Below are positions 38,265 through 47,034 of a stretch of 64,000 nucleotides of DNA, piece after piece. Numbering within the stretch: the stretch's first letter is position 1; each line of letters begins with the position of its first letter. Both the position numbers and the translations under genes were made by a program. The notes under the pieces are model-generated. The model ran no database searches and was not told the DNA's origin. It was given only the letters and a program-made list of their open reading frames with translations. The stretch is from NCBI GenBank assembly GCA_017643025.1, contig JAEPOG010000001.1, forward strand, positions 372,001 to 436,000, written 5' to 3'. The DNA is from Rhizobiaceae bacterium. Its GTDB lineage: Bacteria; Pseudomonadota; Alphaproteobacteria; Rhizobiales; Rhizobiaceae.

Positions 38265-38616
38265 CCAAGCCATATTGGCGTCCGGAGAGAGCTCTTTCGA
38301 CGGCCTCGACGACCGCGCTTCCGAGAAAAGGCTTTTCGACGAAATATATGCGATCTGACCGCGGGATGTCGTTCCGCTGATCGACAAGCAATACCACGGG
38401 ATGCGAGAGGGCGCCGAGTTCACCGAGGCGCATGAGCGATTTGCCGATCACCTTGTGGTCGACGATTGCGCAATCATAGGTCTCGCGCAGAGCAGCGGCT
38501 TCGGCCAGCGTCTCGACCGCGCGCGAGGCGTGCCCTTCCGCTTCCAGCATGAAGTGCAGTGATGTTTGCACTGTCGGCTCCGGTGAGACGACGATGATCC
38601 GAGCCTTGTTGGGCAA
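38257..38616 (-). CDS. Degenerate receiver-domain protein, FixT-like candidate
   Basis: A 119-aa single receiver fold. The start is a TTG at 38616, with GGAG eight bases upstream. The first acidic pair is lost (SPEP in place of DD). A central Asp (AIVDHKV) and the Lys of FVEKPF remain. The switch Thr is replaced (VVLLVD). It is probably not a normal phospho-switch. Caulobacter FixT is a single-domain receiver that inhibits FixL, and S. meliloti fixT needs FixK for expression. Here the gene lies between fixJ and fixK and has a TTGA-N6-GCAA box upstream, which fits a FixT role. Only one Cys is present, unlike reports of a cluster in Caulobacter FixT. Confidence 0.7.
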   Translation of the reverse strand: MPNKARIIVVSPEPTVQTSLHFMLEAEGHASRAVETLAEAAALRETYDCAIVDHKVIGKSLMRLGELGALSHPVVLLVDQRNDIPRSDRIYFVEKPFLGSAVVEAVERALSGRQYGLAT

Positions 38617-38692
38617 GGCAGCGACTCCTGGGCAGGAAGGCACCAATGCCGTCCGCAAGTCGCCTCCATGGCGGCATCGCCACCAGAATGCA

Positions 38693-38706
38693 TTGCCCTA
38701 TGTCAA
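38693..38706 (-). promoter_or_regulatory. Probable FixK/FNR box upstream of the FixT-like gene
   Basis: On the minus strand this reads TTGACATAGGGCAA: TTG-N8-CAA with three of four right-hand TCAA bases. It is centred about 84 bp before the TTG start of the receiver gene and lies just after fixJ. Weaker than the fixG and fixN sites. Confidence 0.5.
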
Positions 38707-38716
38707 GTTTCCGGAT

Positions 38717-39334
38717 TCAGTCCGCCGTTTCGCCGGCGGCAAGGACCATGCGTACAAGCTCCGGCAGGCTCCTGGCCTGCATCTTGGCCATGACGTTGGC
38801 GCGGTGCACCTCAACAGTGCGCGGGCTGATGTCGAGATCGTAGGCTATCGTCTTGTTCGGCAGCCCTGCCACGACGCCCCGCATGACCTGCCGCTCCCGG
38901 TCGCTGAGTTCCGTGAGCCGGTTGCGGATTGCTTCGCCGTCGTCCTCTGTTCGCGGCCGCTTCTCCAGTTCGGCCACGGAGCGTTCCACTGCCGCGAGCA
39001 GCACGTCGTCGGCGAACGGCTTTTCAATGAAATCCAGCGCCCCCGCCTTCATGGCTTCGACGGCCATGGGTACGTCGCCGTGGCCCGTAATCACGATCGT
39101 CGGCAGCATTGCATCCTGTTCGCGGAGGCGGTGGAGAAGTTCGACGCCGCTCATGTCGGGCATACGCAGATCCGTTATCAGGCAGGCGCTGCGCAAACCG
39201 CTTGCAACGGAAAGAAATGCCGTCGCGGATTCGTGCGCCCGCGCCGCAAAACCTGAAATGGACAACAGGAAGGCCAGTGATTTCCTGACCGGTTCCTCGT
39301 CATCGACGATGTGTATGATGACGTCACTGGCCAT
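38717..39334 (-). CDS. fixJ: FixJ response regulator
   Basis: A 205-aa two-domain regulator. The receiver domain (1-125) has the acidic pair in VDDEE, phospho-acceptor Asp in ITDLRMPD (near 54), Thr in VITGHGD and Lys in EKPF. The LuxR-type HTH domain (140-205) contains [20 protein letters not shown] and [14 protein letters not shown]. All active residues are present. It overlaps fixL by 11 bp and receives phosphate from it. Confidence 0.95.
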   Translation of the reverse strand: MASDVIIHIVDDEEPVRKSLAFLLSISGFAARAHESATAFLSVASGLRSACLITDLRMPDMSGVELLHRLREQDAMLPTIVITGHGDVPMAVEAMKAGALDFIEKPFADDVLLAAVERSVAELEKRPRTEDDGEAIRNRLTELSDRERQVMRGVVAGLPNKTIAYDLDISPRTVEVHRANVMAKMQARSLPELVRMVLAAGETAD

Positions 39335-40808
39335 CTTGGCCCGCCTGCTCCCCGATTGCCGGCAAGGTGAAACTGAAGGTGGCGCCGCCGTGCTCGTTTC
39401 GATGCATCGAAAGCACGCCGCCATGGGCCTCGACTATTCGCTTCGAGATGGAAAGTCCAATCCCCATCCCACCGGGCTTGGTCGTTACAAACGGCTTGAA
39501 CAGTTGTTCCGCAACGTCATCCTGAACGCCTGCGCCGGTGTCTGCCACCTCCACCCGCAAGTAGTCGTTGTCGGCCGGCACGATCCGAACCGTCAGTTCG
39601 CGCCGTTCGCCGTCTTTCATTGCTTCCATGGCGTTGCGCATAAGGTTGATGAGCACTTGCTGGATCTGCACCCGGTCCACCATCACGTGCTCCGGGCCCG
39701 ACTGGAAATCGAATACCGTCCGCACGCCGAGTTCGCGCGAGCCGACAAGCGCGAGCGCGCCGGCCTCTTCCACCAGTTTGCGCAGGTCAGCGAGCTGCTT
39801 CTCCGTCTCGCCCCTGGTCACGAATTCGCGCAGGTGACGGATAATCTCGCCGGCGCGCAGCGATTGCTGCGCGGTCTCCTGCAGCGCCTCGCGCATGCGC
39901 GAGGCTACGCCGTCGTCCATATTGGCGAGCAGCCGGTTACAGCCCTGAACGTAATTGGCGATGGCCGACAGCGGCTGGTTGAGTTCATGTGCCAGTGTCG
40001 AGGCCATTTCTCCAAGCTCGTTGAGCCGGGCGAGCCGCGCCAGTTCGGCTTGGATTTCCTCGAGCCTGGCTTCAGTTTCGGCTCGTTCCGTCAGGTCGCG
40101 GATGAAGCCTGTGAAGAAGCGCTGGCCGCCGCTCTGCATTTCGCCGACAGCGAGTTTCATCGGAAAGGTCGAGCCGTCCTTGCGGCGTCCGACGACGACA
40201 CGGTCGATGCCTATGATCCTGCGCTCTCCGGTCGTCAGATAGCGGTTGATGTAACCGTCATGCTCGCCGCGGTATGGCTCGGGCATGAGGACGCGCACAT
40301 TCTGGCCGATTGCCTCGTCTTCGGAATAACCGAACTGCCTGACGGCGGCGCGATTGAAGGAGATGATGGTGCCGTCGACGCCGATCACCACCGTCGCGTC
40401 CGGCACCGTGTCCAGGATCGATTTGAGATGCGCCTCGCGCGCCAGAAGCTGCTTGCGATCGTTCAGCGCGGCGCGGCGGCCGCGTCGATAGGCTTCCCCG
40501 GCCGCGACAAGGGCTGCCGCAAGGGCAAGAGACAGGGCGACAGGCACGGCATTGCCCGCCGGCGCGAAACCGTAACTTTCGCCGCCAAGCACGACCGCAG
40601 CCCCCAGTACCACCGCGATACCGCCTGCCATCCAGCCGCCAAGCACCGCAGCCGCCAGCGCCAGCACTGGAAGCAGCATAAGCGCGATTTCTCCGCTTAC
40701 GGGCGCATCGACGCCGGTTAGCAGGATGAACAGCCCGGCCGCCCCCGCAACGGCGGCGAGGTAACCGTAGATGTCTGCAGGGAGGACGGGGGCGCGAGAG
40801 GCCTGCAA
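39324..40808 (-). CDS. fixL: FixL oxygen-sensing histidine kinase
   Basis: A 494-aa membrane kinase. Four N-terminal helices (about 15-105) precede a haem PAS domain (about 125-245) with the haem His in [18 protein letters not shown] and the distal Arg in [15 protein letters not shown]. The phospho-acceptor His is in [15 protein letters not shown]. The ATPase domain has [10 protein letters not shown] (N box) and [18 protein letters not shown]. Oxygen bound to the PAS haem stops the kinase; when oxygen falls it phosphorylates FixJ. The full rhizobial type is conserved. Confidence 0.95.
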   Translation of the reverse strand: MQASRAPVLPADIYGYLAAVAGAAGLFILLTGVDAPVSGEIALMLLPVLALAAAVLGGWMAGGIAVVLGAAVVLGGESYGFAPAGNAVPVALSLALAAALVAAGEAYRRGRRAALNDRKQLLAREAHLKSILDTVPDATVVIGVDGTIISFNRAAVRQFGYSEDEAIGQNVRVLMPEPYRGEHDGYINRYLTTGERRIIGIDRVVVGRRKDGSTFPMKLAVGEMQSGGQRFFTGFIRDLTERAETEARLEEIQAELARLARLNELGEMASTLAHELNQPLSAIANYVQGCNRLLANMDDGVASRMREALQETAQQSLRAGEIIRHLREFVTRGETEKQLADLRKLVEEAGALALVGSRELGVRTVFDFQSGPEHVMVDRVQIQQVLINLMRNAMEAMKDGERRELTVRIVPADNDYLRVEVADTGAGVQDDVAEQLFKPFVTTKPGGMGIGLSISKRIVEAHGGVLSMHRNEHGGATFSFTLPAIGEQAGQDGQ

Positions 40809-40937
40809 ATGCTATTCCTGAGGGCAGCTAGGTCGTGCGGGTTTGCCGGTTCCTGTCCTTTTACCCTCCGCGCCTGATCCGTCACAAGGAGCTTCCCGGA
40901 TAGATCAACCGGGAATCGCCTCAGGCACCAATGCCGG

Positions 40938-41081
40938 TTAGAAATAGTTGGCGTTCAGTATTTCAGCCTGGAAGAACGGCAGATAGGCCTCCGTACCGAA
41001 GTGGTTGCCCATGCTGATGCGGCTCGGAATTGTGAAACCCTGGAACTTGGACTCTGCCTGGTGCCCCCACGGCCATTTGGC
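40938..41081 (-). pseudogene. C-terminal fragment of a lost gene
   Basis: A 47-codon open stretch ends in TAA at 40938. It is coding-like in composition, with many aromatic and glycine residues (GFTIPSRISMGNHFGTEAYL near the middle). There is no start or ribosome site; an in-frame TAG lies directly upstream, and the CoA ligase gene stops at 41102. It looks like the last part of a deleted gene. I cannot name the family with confidence. The remaining bases between fixL and the CoA ligase hold nothing I can support. Confidence 0.45.
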
Positions 41082-41101
41082 CTATGGCATCCGCCGAAAA
41101 A

Positions 41102-42715
41102 CTACTTGAGTGTGGTCCCAAGGGAATTCGAAACGCTCAGCGCCCTCTCGCGCAGTTGGTTCTTCTGGACCTTGCCGACAGCGTTGACCGGGAATGAGGT
41201 CACCACCTCGAGCCGCTCGGGGAATTTCTGCTTCGCCAGTCCCAGCCGATCGAGATGCGCGGCCATGTCGGCGAATGCGAAGCCGCGCCCCTCCGACGGG
41301 ATGACGAAAGCGACCACCATCTCGCCGCGCTCGGCATCAGGCACGCCGATGACCGCAGCCTGCCGGACCGCATCGTGGCGTGCCAGCGCGTTCTCGATCT
41401 CCAACGGGCTGATGTTTTCGCCCTTTCGGATGATGATGTCCTTGGTGCGGCCGGTGATCTGCAGGTACTTGCCATCAATGCGCCGTCCGAGATCGCCCAT
41501 CATGAAGAACCCGTCGTCGAGAAAGACGCCTTCGTCATCGCGCGGGTCAAGATAGCCCAGGAACATGCGCGCCGCCTTGACTGCGATCTCCCCTGGCTCG
41601 CCATCAGGCACCTGTTCGCCATCCGGACCGATGATACGCAGTTCGGCCTCGCATTCGCCGTCGGTCTCGGCGCGCACCTCGGCCTCCGCCCTGTTGCGTA
41701 TGCCAGGGCACACGAGCGGCACTTCCGACGAGCCGTAGGCGCGCGATACCACCGCGTTGGGAAATCGCGCCAGTCCGCGCCGCACCAGTTCGGGCGGGAC
41801 GCTTGCCCCACCGCAGATGAATCGCCGCAGGCTGGGCAGCGACGTTCCGGCGCGCTCGGAAGCGTCGATCAGCCCTTGCAGGAACGGCGTTGCGCCGGCC
41901 ATGAAGGTGCAACCACCTACCTCGATGTCGCTGACCGCCCGGTCGGCATCCCAAATTTCGGCGAGCACGGCCGTGCAATCCGTGATCCAGGGGAATTCGA
42001 ACGCATAGATCGAGCCCCCGATATGGGCGATCGGCGACGGGATGTAGAGCCGGTCATCCGGCCCGATGCGCCAGAACTCTCCAGCCATCCGGATGATCGC
42101 CTCGATCGAGGCGTGGCTGTGCAGCACCCCCTTTGGATGGCCCGTGCTGCCCGAAGTGAAGAGTATCATCTTGGCGTCGTCGCCCGGGGGCAACAGTGGC
42201 TCGGCAGGTGCATGCGCGAGCAACGTTTCGAAACTGTCGGGTCCGGGCGCGCCGCCGCGCAGCGTCAACACACGCCGGGGCGGCTCCGGCAGGCTTGCGA
42301 TGAGTGCTGGAAAGTCCTTGCCCCGGTATTGCTGTGGTACGAAGAGCGCCTCAACACCGCAGGCTGGGAGGATCGTACCGAGCTCCGCCGACCGGTAAAT
42401 CGTAAGCAGCGGTACCAGCCGGTAACCGAACAGTGCCGCCGCCAGATTGATGACGCAGGCCTCCCACCAGTTCGGCAGCTGGAAGGCTATGACAGCGCCA
42501 GGCTCTACACCCCGTGAGAGCAGTGCGCCGCCCAGGCGGCATGCCATGTCGACCAGCTCTCCGCGCGTCACCTGGCGGTCGCCTTCGACCACGGCAACTT
42601 TGTTTGGCGCCGCTGCGGCCTTCTCCATCGCGACAGCGCCGACGCTGCGGCCGCGGGCCAGGCTCATTCTGCCCGCGTCGCGCAGTTGCTGCAGTCTTCG
42701 GTCGAGGGGCTTCAT
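41102..42715 (-). CDS. Acyl-CoA synthetase / AMP-dependent CoA ligase
   Basis: A 537-aa ANL-superfamily ligase that activates a carboxylic acid to its CoA thioester. Motifs in order: P-loop LFTSGSTGHPKG near 190; AYGSSEVPLVCPG near 325; GDLGRRIDGKYLQITGRTKD near 425; the hinge and A8 KGENISPLEIE; and the catalytic Lys in NAVGKVQKNQL near 515. The ATG at 42715 is taken; a TTG three codons earlier is possible. It is the last gene of a four-gene minus-strand operon (two ACAD subunits, hydratase, ligase). The acid is unknown; the neighbours suggest a branched or cyclic one. Confidence 0.92.
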   Translation of the reverse strand: MKPLDRRLQQLRDAGRMSLARGRSVGAVAMEKAAAAPNKVAVVEGDRQVTRGELVDMACRLGGALLSRGVEPGAVIAFQLPNWWEACVINLAAALFGYRLVPLLTIYRSAELGTILPACGVEALFVPQQYRGKDFPALIASLPEPPRRVLTLRGGAPGPDSFETLLAHAPAEPLLPPGDDAKMILFTSGSTGHPKGVLHSHASIEAIIRMAGEFWRIGPDDRLYIPSPIAHIGGSIYAFEFPWITDCTAVLAEIWDADRAVSDIEVGGCTFMAGATPFLQGLIDASERAGTSLPSLRRFICGGASVPPELVRRGLARFPNAVVSRAYGSSEVPLVCPGIRNRAEAEVRAETDGECEAELRIIGPDGEQVPDGEPGEIAVKAARMFLGYLDPRDDEGVFLDDGFFMMGDLGRRIDGKYLQITGRTKDIIIRKGENISPLEIENALARHDAVRQAAVIGVPDAERGEMVVAFVIPSEGRGFAFADMAAHLDRLGLAKQKFPERLEVVTSFPVNAVGKVQKNQLRERALSVSNSLGTTLK

Positions 42716-42741
42716 GTCGATCAACTGGGGCTCGGCGCGCG

Positions 42742-43527
42742 TTATGCCCCGCCCTTCCTGCCGATCCGCTCCCTCATCGCCTCAACGGCGGCGCGGTGTT
42801 CTGGAGAACGGACCGTAAGGGCCTCATAGGCAATGCCTGTATCCATAACGGCATGGGCGATGCGCTTCAGTTCGATATTCACGGTCGCCTTGGTCCAGCG
42901 TATGGCCTGCGCCGATCCCGCCAGCAGCTTCTCGCAGAACGCATCGACGCGCGCGTCGAGGTCGATGTCGGGAACCGCATGATTGATCAGCCCCATTTTC
43001 GCGGCTTCGGGCGCCGGGATCAGGTCGCCTGTCAGGAGGTACTCCTTGGCGCGCGCGAAACCGACGAGCTGCGGCCAGATGACGGCGCCACCATCCCCCG
43101 CGACCAACCCGACCTTCACGTGCGGATCGCCGATCTTCGCGGTCTCTGCAGCGAATATGACATCGCATAGCAATGCGATGGTCGCGCCGAGACCGACCGC
43201 ATGGCCGTTCACTTTCGCTACCACCGGTTTTTCAATTTCGAGCAGCCGGAAGACGATGCGTTTCGCGTCCGCTGCGTCGACGGCAAACGCATCCGGATCG
43301 GCAATGCATTGTTCCATCCGCTCCAGATCGCCGCCAGCGGAAAAGGCGCGTCCGGCTCCCGTGAGTACGATGACATCCGACTCCGCATCGCGATCGGCAA
43401 ACGCAATTGCATCGAGTATCTCGACATGCATCCGCGCATTGAAGGCGTTCAGCACATCCGGCCGGTTGAACGCGAGCGTCAGCAGCCGGCCGCGCCGACT
43501 CAGGTTCAGGGTCTCGTATTCAGGCAT
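42742..43527 (-). CDS. Enoyl-CoA hydratase/isomerase family protein
   Basis: A 261-aa crotonase-fold enzyme. It has the oxyanion-hole segment GAGRAFSAGGDLERME near residue 60 and GHAVGLGATIALLCDVIFAA near 105. The usual catalytic Glu positions read differently: GDPHVKVGLVAGDGGAVIWPQLVG keeps GDGG, but the typical Glu is not plain. Hydration, isomerisation or another crotonase reaction is therefore open. The start at 43527 (MPEYETLNL) is preferred to a GTG that overlaps the upstream gene. It lies between the short ACAD subunit and the CoA ligase. Confidence 0.9.
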   Translation of the reverse strand: MPEYETLNLSRRGRLLTLAFNRPDVLNAFNARMHVEILDAIAFADRDAESDVIVLTGAGRAFSAGGDLERMEQCIADPDAFAVDAADAKRIVFRLLEIEKPVVAKVNGHAVGLGATIALLCDVIFAAETAKIGDPHVKVGLVAGDGGAVIWPQLVGFARAKEYLLTGDLIPAPEAAKMGLINHAVPDIDLDARVDAFCEKLLAGSAQAIRWTKATVNIELKRIAHAVMDTGIAYEALTVRSPEHRAAVEAMRERIGRKGGA

Positions 43528-43532
43528 GTCCC

Positions 43533-44453
43533 TCAACGGCTCCCCCACCGCCTCTTCGCGATCAGCGCCTGATTCAGCTGCGCGCCGCCGAGCGACGAAC
43601 GCAGCAGCTTGGCGCGATACGTCCAGCGGTGCAACGGATGTTCCAGCGTCAGGCCCATCGCACCCATGAACTGGTGGAAGTCGTAGACGACCGTCGTCGT
43701 GGCTTCTTGTACATATCCGAGCGCGGTTGCTGCATCGACCGGATCGCCCGTCTGGGCTGCCTTCAGGACAAGCAGATAAGACGCTTCGATCGTCACCGCC
43801 GCCTCGGCCAGCCGGTGCTGGATTGCCTGGAAGCTGCCCAGCGGCCTGCCAAACTGGTGGCGGTCGCGGACATGGGCTAGCACGGCTTCGAGCCCGCCCT
43901 TGAGCGACCCCGCAATCTCCGCTGCAACGGCCACGCGCCAGCGGTTACGCGTCGCTTCGGCGTCGACATCGACGGACGACCATTCCAGTGGCACGTCGCC
44001 AAGCACACCCATGGGGTAGGCAAACAGGCTTTCTGACGGCACGACGGCGCCTGCGGGAAGCAAGGCGCACCGGACGTCCTGTTTGCCGATATGGATCAGT
44101 GACCGCGCGACGGGCAGGAAACGGATCGCCGAATCGGCTTCGCCGTCGATTACTGCGATTGGGCGCGGCAAGTCGGGCGCGCAGAATGGGCGCAGCAGAG
44201 CGGAAGCCGCCGATTCAACAGCGACCGGCAGGCTATTCAGCCTGTAAACCATGGCGGCCGCAGCAAGCGGGCCGAGCGTCTCTTCGCTGGCGCAATCGTA
44301 GTACCCGTTTTCCTCGAGCGTGCGGTCCAGATCCTGCGACCAGTCAAAGCGCTGCCAGTTCTCGGCGGTTTTCCAGCCCGCCTCCGCCGACAACATGATC
44401 TGGTCGAGAGCCGAGGCAAGTGCGGCTTGGTCTTCGTTGAATTCAAACCGCAT
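43533..44453 (-). CDS. Acyl-CoA dehydrogenase, short subunit (pair 1)
   Basis: A 306-aa ACAD-family protein, about 80 residues shorter than a complete enzyme. The N-terminal helical domain is shortened, and the middle beta domain lacks the WCQGFSEP flavin loop. The C-terminal half keeps RHQFGRPLGSFQAIQHRLAE and QFMGAMGLTLEHPLHRW. Such partial ACADs form alpha2-beta2 complexes with a full-length partner, as in steroid side-chain degradation. The partner is encoded immediately upstream with a one-base overlap (TGATG). ATG 44453 chosen for that overlap. Confidence 0.88.
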   Translation of the reverse strand: MRFEFNEDQAALASALDQIMLSAEAGWKTAENWQRFDWSQDLDRTLEENGYYDCASEETLGPLAAAAMVYRLNSLPVAVESAASALLRPFCAPDLPRPIAVIDGEADSAIRFLPVARSLIHIGKQDVRCALLPAGAVVPSESLFAYPMGVLGDVPLEWSSVDVDAEATRNRWRVAVAAEIAGSLKGGLEAVLAHVRDRHQFGRPLGSFQAIQHRLAEAAVTIEASYLLVLKAAQTGDPVDAATALGYVQEATTTVVYDFHQFMGAMGLTLEHPLHRWTYRAKLLRSSLGGAQLNQALIAKRRWGSR

Positions 44454-45607
44454 CAACACGCCTCTCTTGGGAGCATTAGATGCCGCCGCGCGATGATGCC
44501 AAGCTGGATTTCCGCCGCTCCCGCCGCAATTCCCGCGACGATGGCCCGCTCGTGATGTGCGAGATGAGCGTGGTGGTCGCCGCCCGAATAGGTATCCGGC
44601 AGAAAGTCCAGCCCGAAATCGGACACCGCATGATCCGCCTTCGCCACAGCGACACGGGCAATGTTGGCGTCCGTCCCTGGATCCTTGCCGTTCGCAAGCT
44701 GGTCGACGACCCGATAGACAAGTAACCGTGCCGCCTCGCAGGCAGCCGCCGCCGCCCCTGCCCGCGCCAAAACGTCTGTGTCGCTGAACGCGCCGCGCAC
44801 GATCAGCTCGTTGACCATGCCTTCAAGGACTCGTGCTGACAGCTCGTAGCGCGGAATGCCCACACGTTCATTCGCCAGCGAATAGTTGATGATCGACCAT
44901 GCCTCGCCTTCGGCGCCGAGTCGGGCGCTGGCCGGGATGCGAACATCGGTGAAAAACGTCTCGTGAATGTCGCCATGGCCGATAAGGCTGGGGATCGAGC
45001 GCACATCGATCCCTGGCGTGTCCATCGGCACCAGAAAAATCGTGATCCCAGACTTGTCCCCGGCTTTCCCCGAAGTCCGCGCCAGCAGGAAGCAATGTTC
45101 GGCGAGCCCCGCATAAGAGGTCCATATCTTGCTGCCGTTGACAACATAATCGTCGCCGTCGGGCGTGGCGCGGGTGCGCAGCGCCGCGAGGTCGGAGCCG
45201 GCATTCGGTTCGGAGAATCCCTGGCACCAGATCGCCTTGCCCGCTGCCATCTGAGAGACATAGCGGCGGCGCTGCTCATCGCTGCCGAAACGCATGAGCG
45301 TCGGCCCGATCCAGTTGACGTTCATGTACTGGGCGCCGCGAGGCTCGCCCGCGGCCCACATTTCCTCACCAAGAATGAAGTGTTCCCAGTTGGAGAGGCC
45401 GCCACCACCCCACTCGGCAGGCCAGTGCGGCACCAGCAGACCGGCCGCCGCTAGCTTGGGGCAGAACTTGAGGCTGAACTCCGTCTGCTCGCGCGATCCC
45501 GGTCCATGCCGTCGGATCTCGTCCCAATTCTCTGGCAGTTCCCGGTCAAGGAAATCGCGGACCCGTGCCCGAAAGGCCCGATCCTTCTCGGTCCATTCGA
45601 AATCCAT
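44453..45607 (-). CDS. Acyl-CoA dehydrogenase, long subunit (pair 1)
   Basis: A 384-aa ACAD with the flavin-binding loop WCQGFSEPNAGSDLAAL near 125 and the middle-domain phrase VVNGSKIWTSYAGLAEHCFL. The C-terminal end is IAAGAAEIQLGIIARRHLML. The Glu that precedes the final Gly-Thr in ordinary short-chain enzymes is absent, as in heteromeric ACADs that place the base elsewhere. It introduces a C=C bond alpha-beta to the thioester. Ribosome site GGAG precedes ATG 45607. First gene of the operon with an IclR-type palindrome 13-31 bp upstream. Confidence 0.92.
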   Translation of the reverse strand: MDFEWTEKDRAFRARVRDFLDRELPENWDEIRRHGPGSREQTEFSLKFCPKLAAAGLLVPHWPAEWGGGGLSNWEHFILGEEMWAAGEPRGAQYMNVNWIGPTLMRFGSDEQRRRYVSQMAAGKAIWCQGFSEPNAGSDLAALRTRATPDGDDYVVNGSKIWTSYAGLAEHCFLLARTSGKAGDKSGITIFLVPMDTPGIDVRSIPSLIGHGDIHETFFTDVRIPASARLGAEGEAWSIINYSLANERVGIPRYELSARVLEGMVNELIVRGAFSDTDVLARAGAAAAACEAARLLVYRVVDQLANGKDPGTDANIARVAVAKADHAVSDFGLDFLPDTYSGGDHHAHLAHHERAIVAGIAAGAAEIQLGIIARRHLMLPREAC

Positions 45608-45619
45608 TCCCGCTCCACT

Positions 45620-45638
45620 TCCTCCACATTATGGGACA
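45620..45638. promoter_or_regulatory. IclR-type operator, site A
   Basis: TCCTCCA-N5-TGGGACA: the right half is a perfect TGGGACA and the left half matches TGTCCCA at 4 of 7 positions. It lies 13-31 bp before the pair 1 long-subunit start, where binding would block the promoter or ribosome access. Confidence 0.6.
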
Positions 45639-45776
45639 TAAAATCCCATCGGAACAGCGCGCCATAGGTGACGGCACAATCGCGCACTGTCAAGGATACA
45701 TTGCACTTTCATTCATTTCCCTGCTATCCAGGGTCATTCAGGCACTGGGATCGATGCGGCCGCTTGAGCTATTCGA

Positions 45777-45795
45777 TGTCCCATATTGTAAGACG
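45777..45795. promoter_or_regulatory. IclR-type operator, site B
   Basis: TGTCCCA-TATTG-TAAGACG: the left half is perfect, and the right half agrees with TGGGACA at 4 of 7. It is 114-132 bp upstream of the pair 2 long-subunit start. The spacer TATTG is the same as in site D. Confidence 0.65.
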
Positions 45796-45908
45796 TGGTT
45801 CTGACGACTGGGATAGAGAGCTCAAATGGTCCGCCGTTTCTCTCTGGCCCGGAGACGGACTAAAAGATCGGGAGAACCGAACAAGCCGATGCGTCACTTG
45901 AATTCAGC

Positions 45909-47030
45909 ATGGACCTGACATTCTCACCAGCGGACGAGGCGTTCAGATTGACCGCCCGCAAGTGGTTGGCCGACAACGTGCCTGCCGACCGCGCGCCCTA
46001 TGAGGGACAGGCTTCCCGCGATTTCGCGCTGGCGTGGCTCGCGCGCTGCAATGAAGGGGGATGGGCCGGCATCGCCTGGCCGGAGGCATATGGCGGACGC
46101 GGCCTTCCGCCGGAACGGCTGGTGATCTGGTATGAGGAATATGTCAGATCGCGCGCGCCATCCGTGCTCGACTGCACGTTCGTCGCCCTCAACCACGCCG
46201 GCCCAACGCTGATTGCCTGCGGTAACGAGGAACAGAAGGCCTTTCACTTGCCCCGCATACTGTCGGGTAACTCGGTCTGGTGCCAGGGGTTTTCCGAACC
46301 CGGTTCCGGTTCCGACCTTGCCTCGCTGTCGACTACTGCCGTCATCGATGGCGACGAGCTGGTCGTCAACGGGCAGAAGATATGGACCAGCTACGCCGAC
46401 ATTGCCGACTATCAGGAACTGCTCGTCCGTACCGAAAAAGGATCGAAGCGACACCAGGGTCTGTCCTGGGTCATCTGCGACATGAAGGCGCCGGGCATCA
46501 CGGTGCGCCCGATCAGGAACATGGCCGGCGTGTCGCACTTCGCCGAGGTCTTCTACGACGACGTGCGCATTCCCCTTACCAATGTCGTCGGCGCGTTGAA
46601 CGACGGATGGCGGGTTGCAATGACAACGCTCGGCTTCGAACGCAAGACCGCCGCGATCGGGCTGCAGCTCGAACTGTCGGTCCGTGTCGAGGACTTGATC
46701 TTGCTGGCGCAAGCGCAACCCGGCTCGGCAATGGCCGAACGTCTGGCAGAACTGCGTGCCGAAACCGCCGCGTTGCGCGCCATGACCTACCGGACGCTAT
46801 TCAGGCAACCGGCAACAACCTTCGACGGCTCGCTTGTGCGGCTGCGCTTCGCCGAGCTCTCGCAGGCCATCCATCAGATCGCCATGGACATCCTTGGACC
46901 GGACGGACTGGTCGACAGCCATTGGACGCACGACTATCTCGAGGCCTACAGCGAGACCATCGCCGGCGGCACGGCCGAAATCCAGCGCAACATCATTGCC
47001 GAGCGCATTCTCGGCCTGCCGCGGGAGTAA
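45909..47030 (+). CDS. Acyl-CoA dehydrogenase, long subunit (pair 2)
   Basis: A 373-aa ACAD. The flavin loop WCQGFSEPGSGSDLASLS is near residue 122, VVNGQKIWTSYADIADYQEL near 155, and the C-terminus is IAGGTAEIQRNIIAERILGL. It is similar in architecture to the pair 1 long subunit, but only moderately similar in sequence, so the pairs are probably older duplicates acting at different steps. It starts the plus-strand operon and is followed after 4 bp by its short partner. Confidence 0.92.
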   Translation: MDLTFSPADEAFRLTARKWLADNVPADRAPYEGQASRDFALAWLARCNEGGWAGIAWPEAYGGRGLPPERLVIWYEEYVRSRAPSVLDCTFVALNHAGPTLIACGNEEQKAFHLPRILSGNSVWCQGFSEPGSGSDLASLSTTAVIDGDELVVNGQKIWTSYADIADYQELLVRTEKGSKRHQGLSWVICDMKAPGITVRPIRNMAGVSHFAEVFYDDVRIPLTNVVGALNDGWRVAMTTLGFERKTAAIGLQLELSVRVEDLILLAQAQPGSAMAERLAELRAETAALRAMTYRTLFRQPATTFDGSLVRLRFAELSQAIHQIAMDILGPDGLVDSHWTHDYLEAYSETIAGGTAEIQRNIIAERILGLPRE

Positions 47031-47034
47031 GCCC

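Larger units (their letters stand above)
45608..45908. promoter_or_regulatory. Divergent control region of the two ACAD operons
   Basis: This 301-bp region has no gene of convincing composition. It is AT-rich compared with its surroundings and holds two copies of the IclR-type palindrome (separate entries), one near each end. It also contains an inverted repeat ATGGGA (45631-45636) with TCCCAT (45644-45649), which overlaps the first site. It should drive the minus-strand operon (ACAD pair 1, hydratase, ligase) and the plus-strand operon (ACAD pair 2, SDR). Confidence 0.6.

Noticed and set aside
38853..40721. 622-codon open frame on the plus strand opposite fixJ and fixL
   Set aside because: It is antisense to two well-conserved genes, and its protein has the His/Arg-rich composition of a GC-rich shadow frame.
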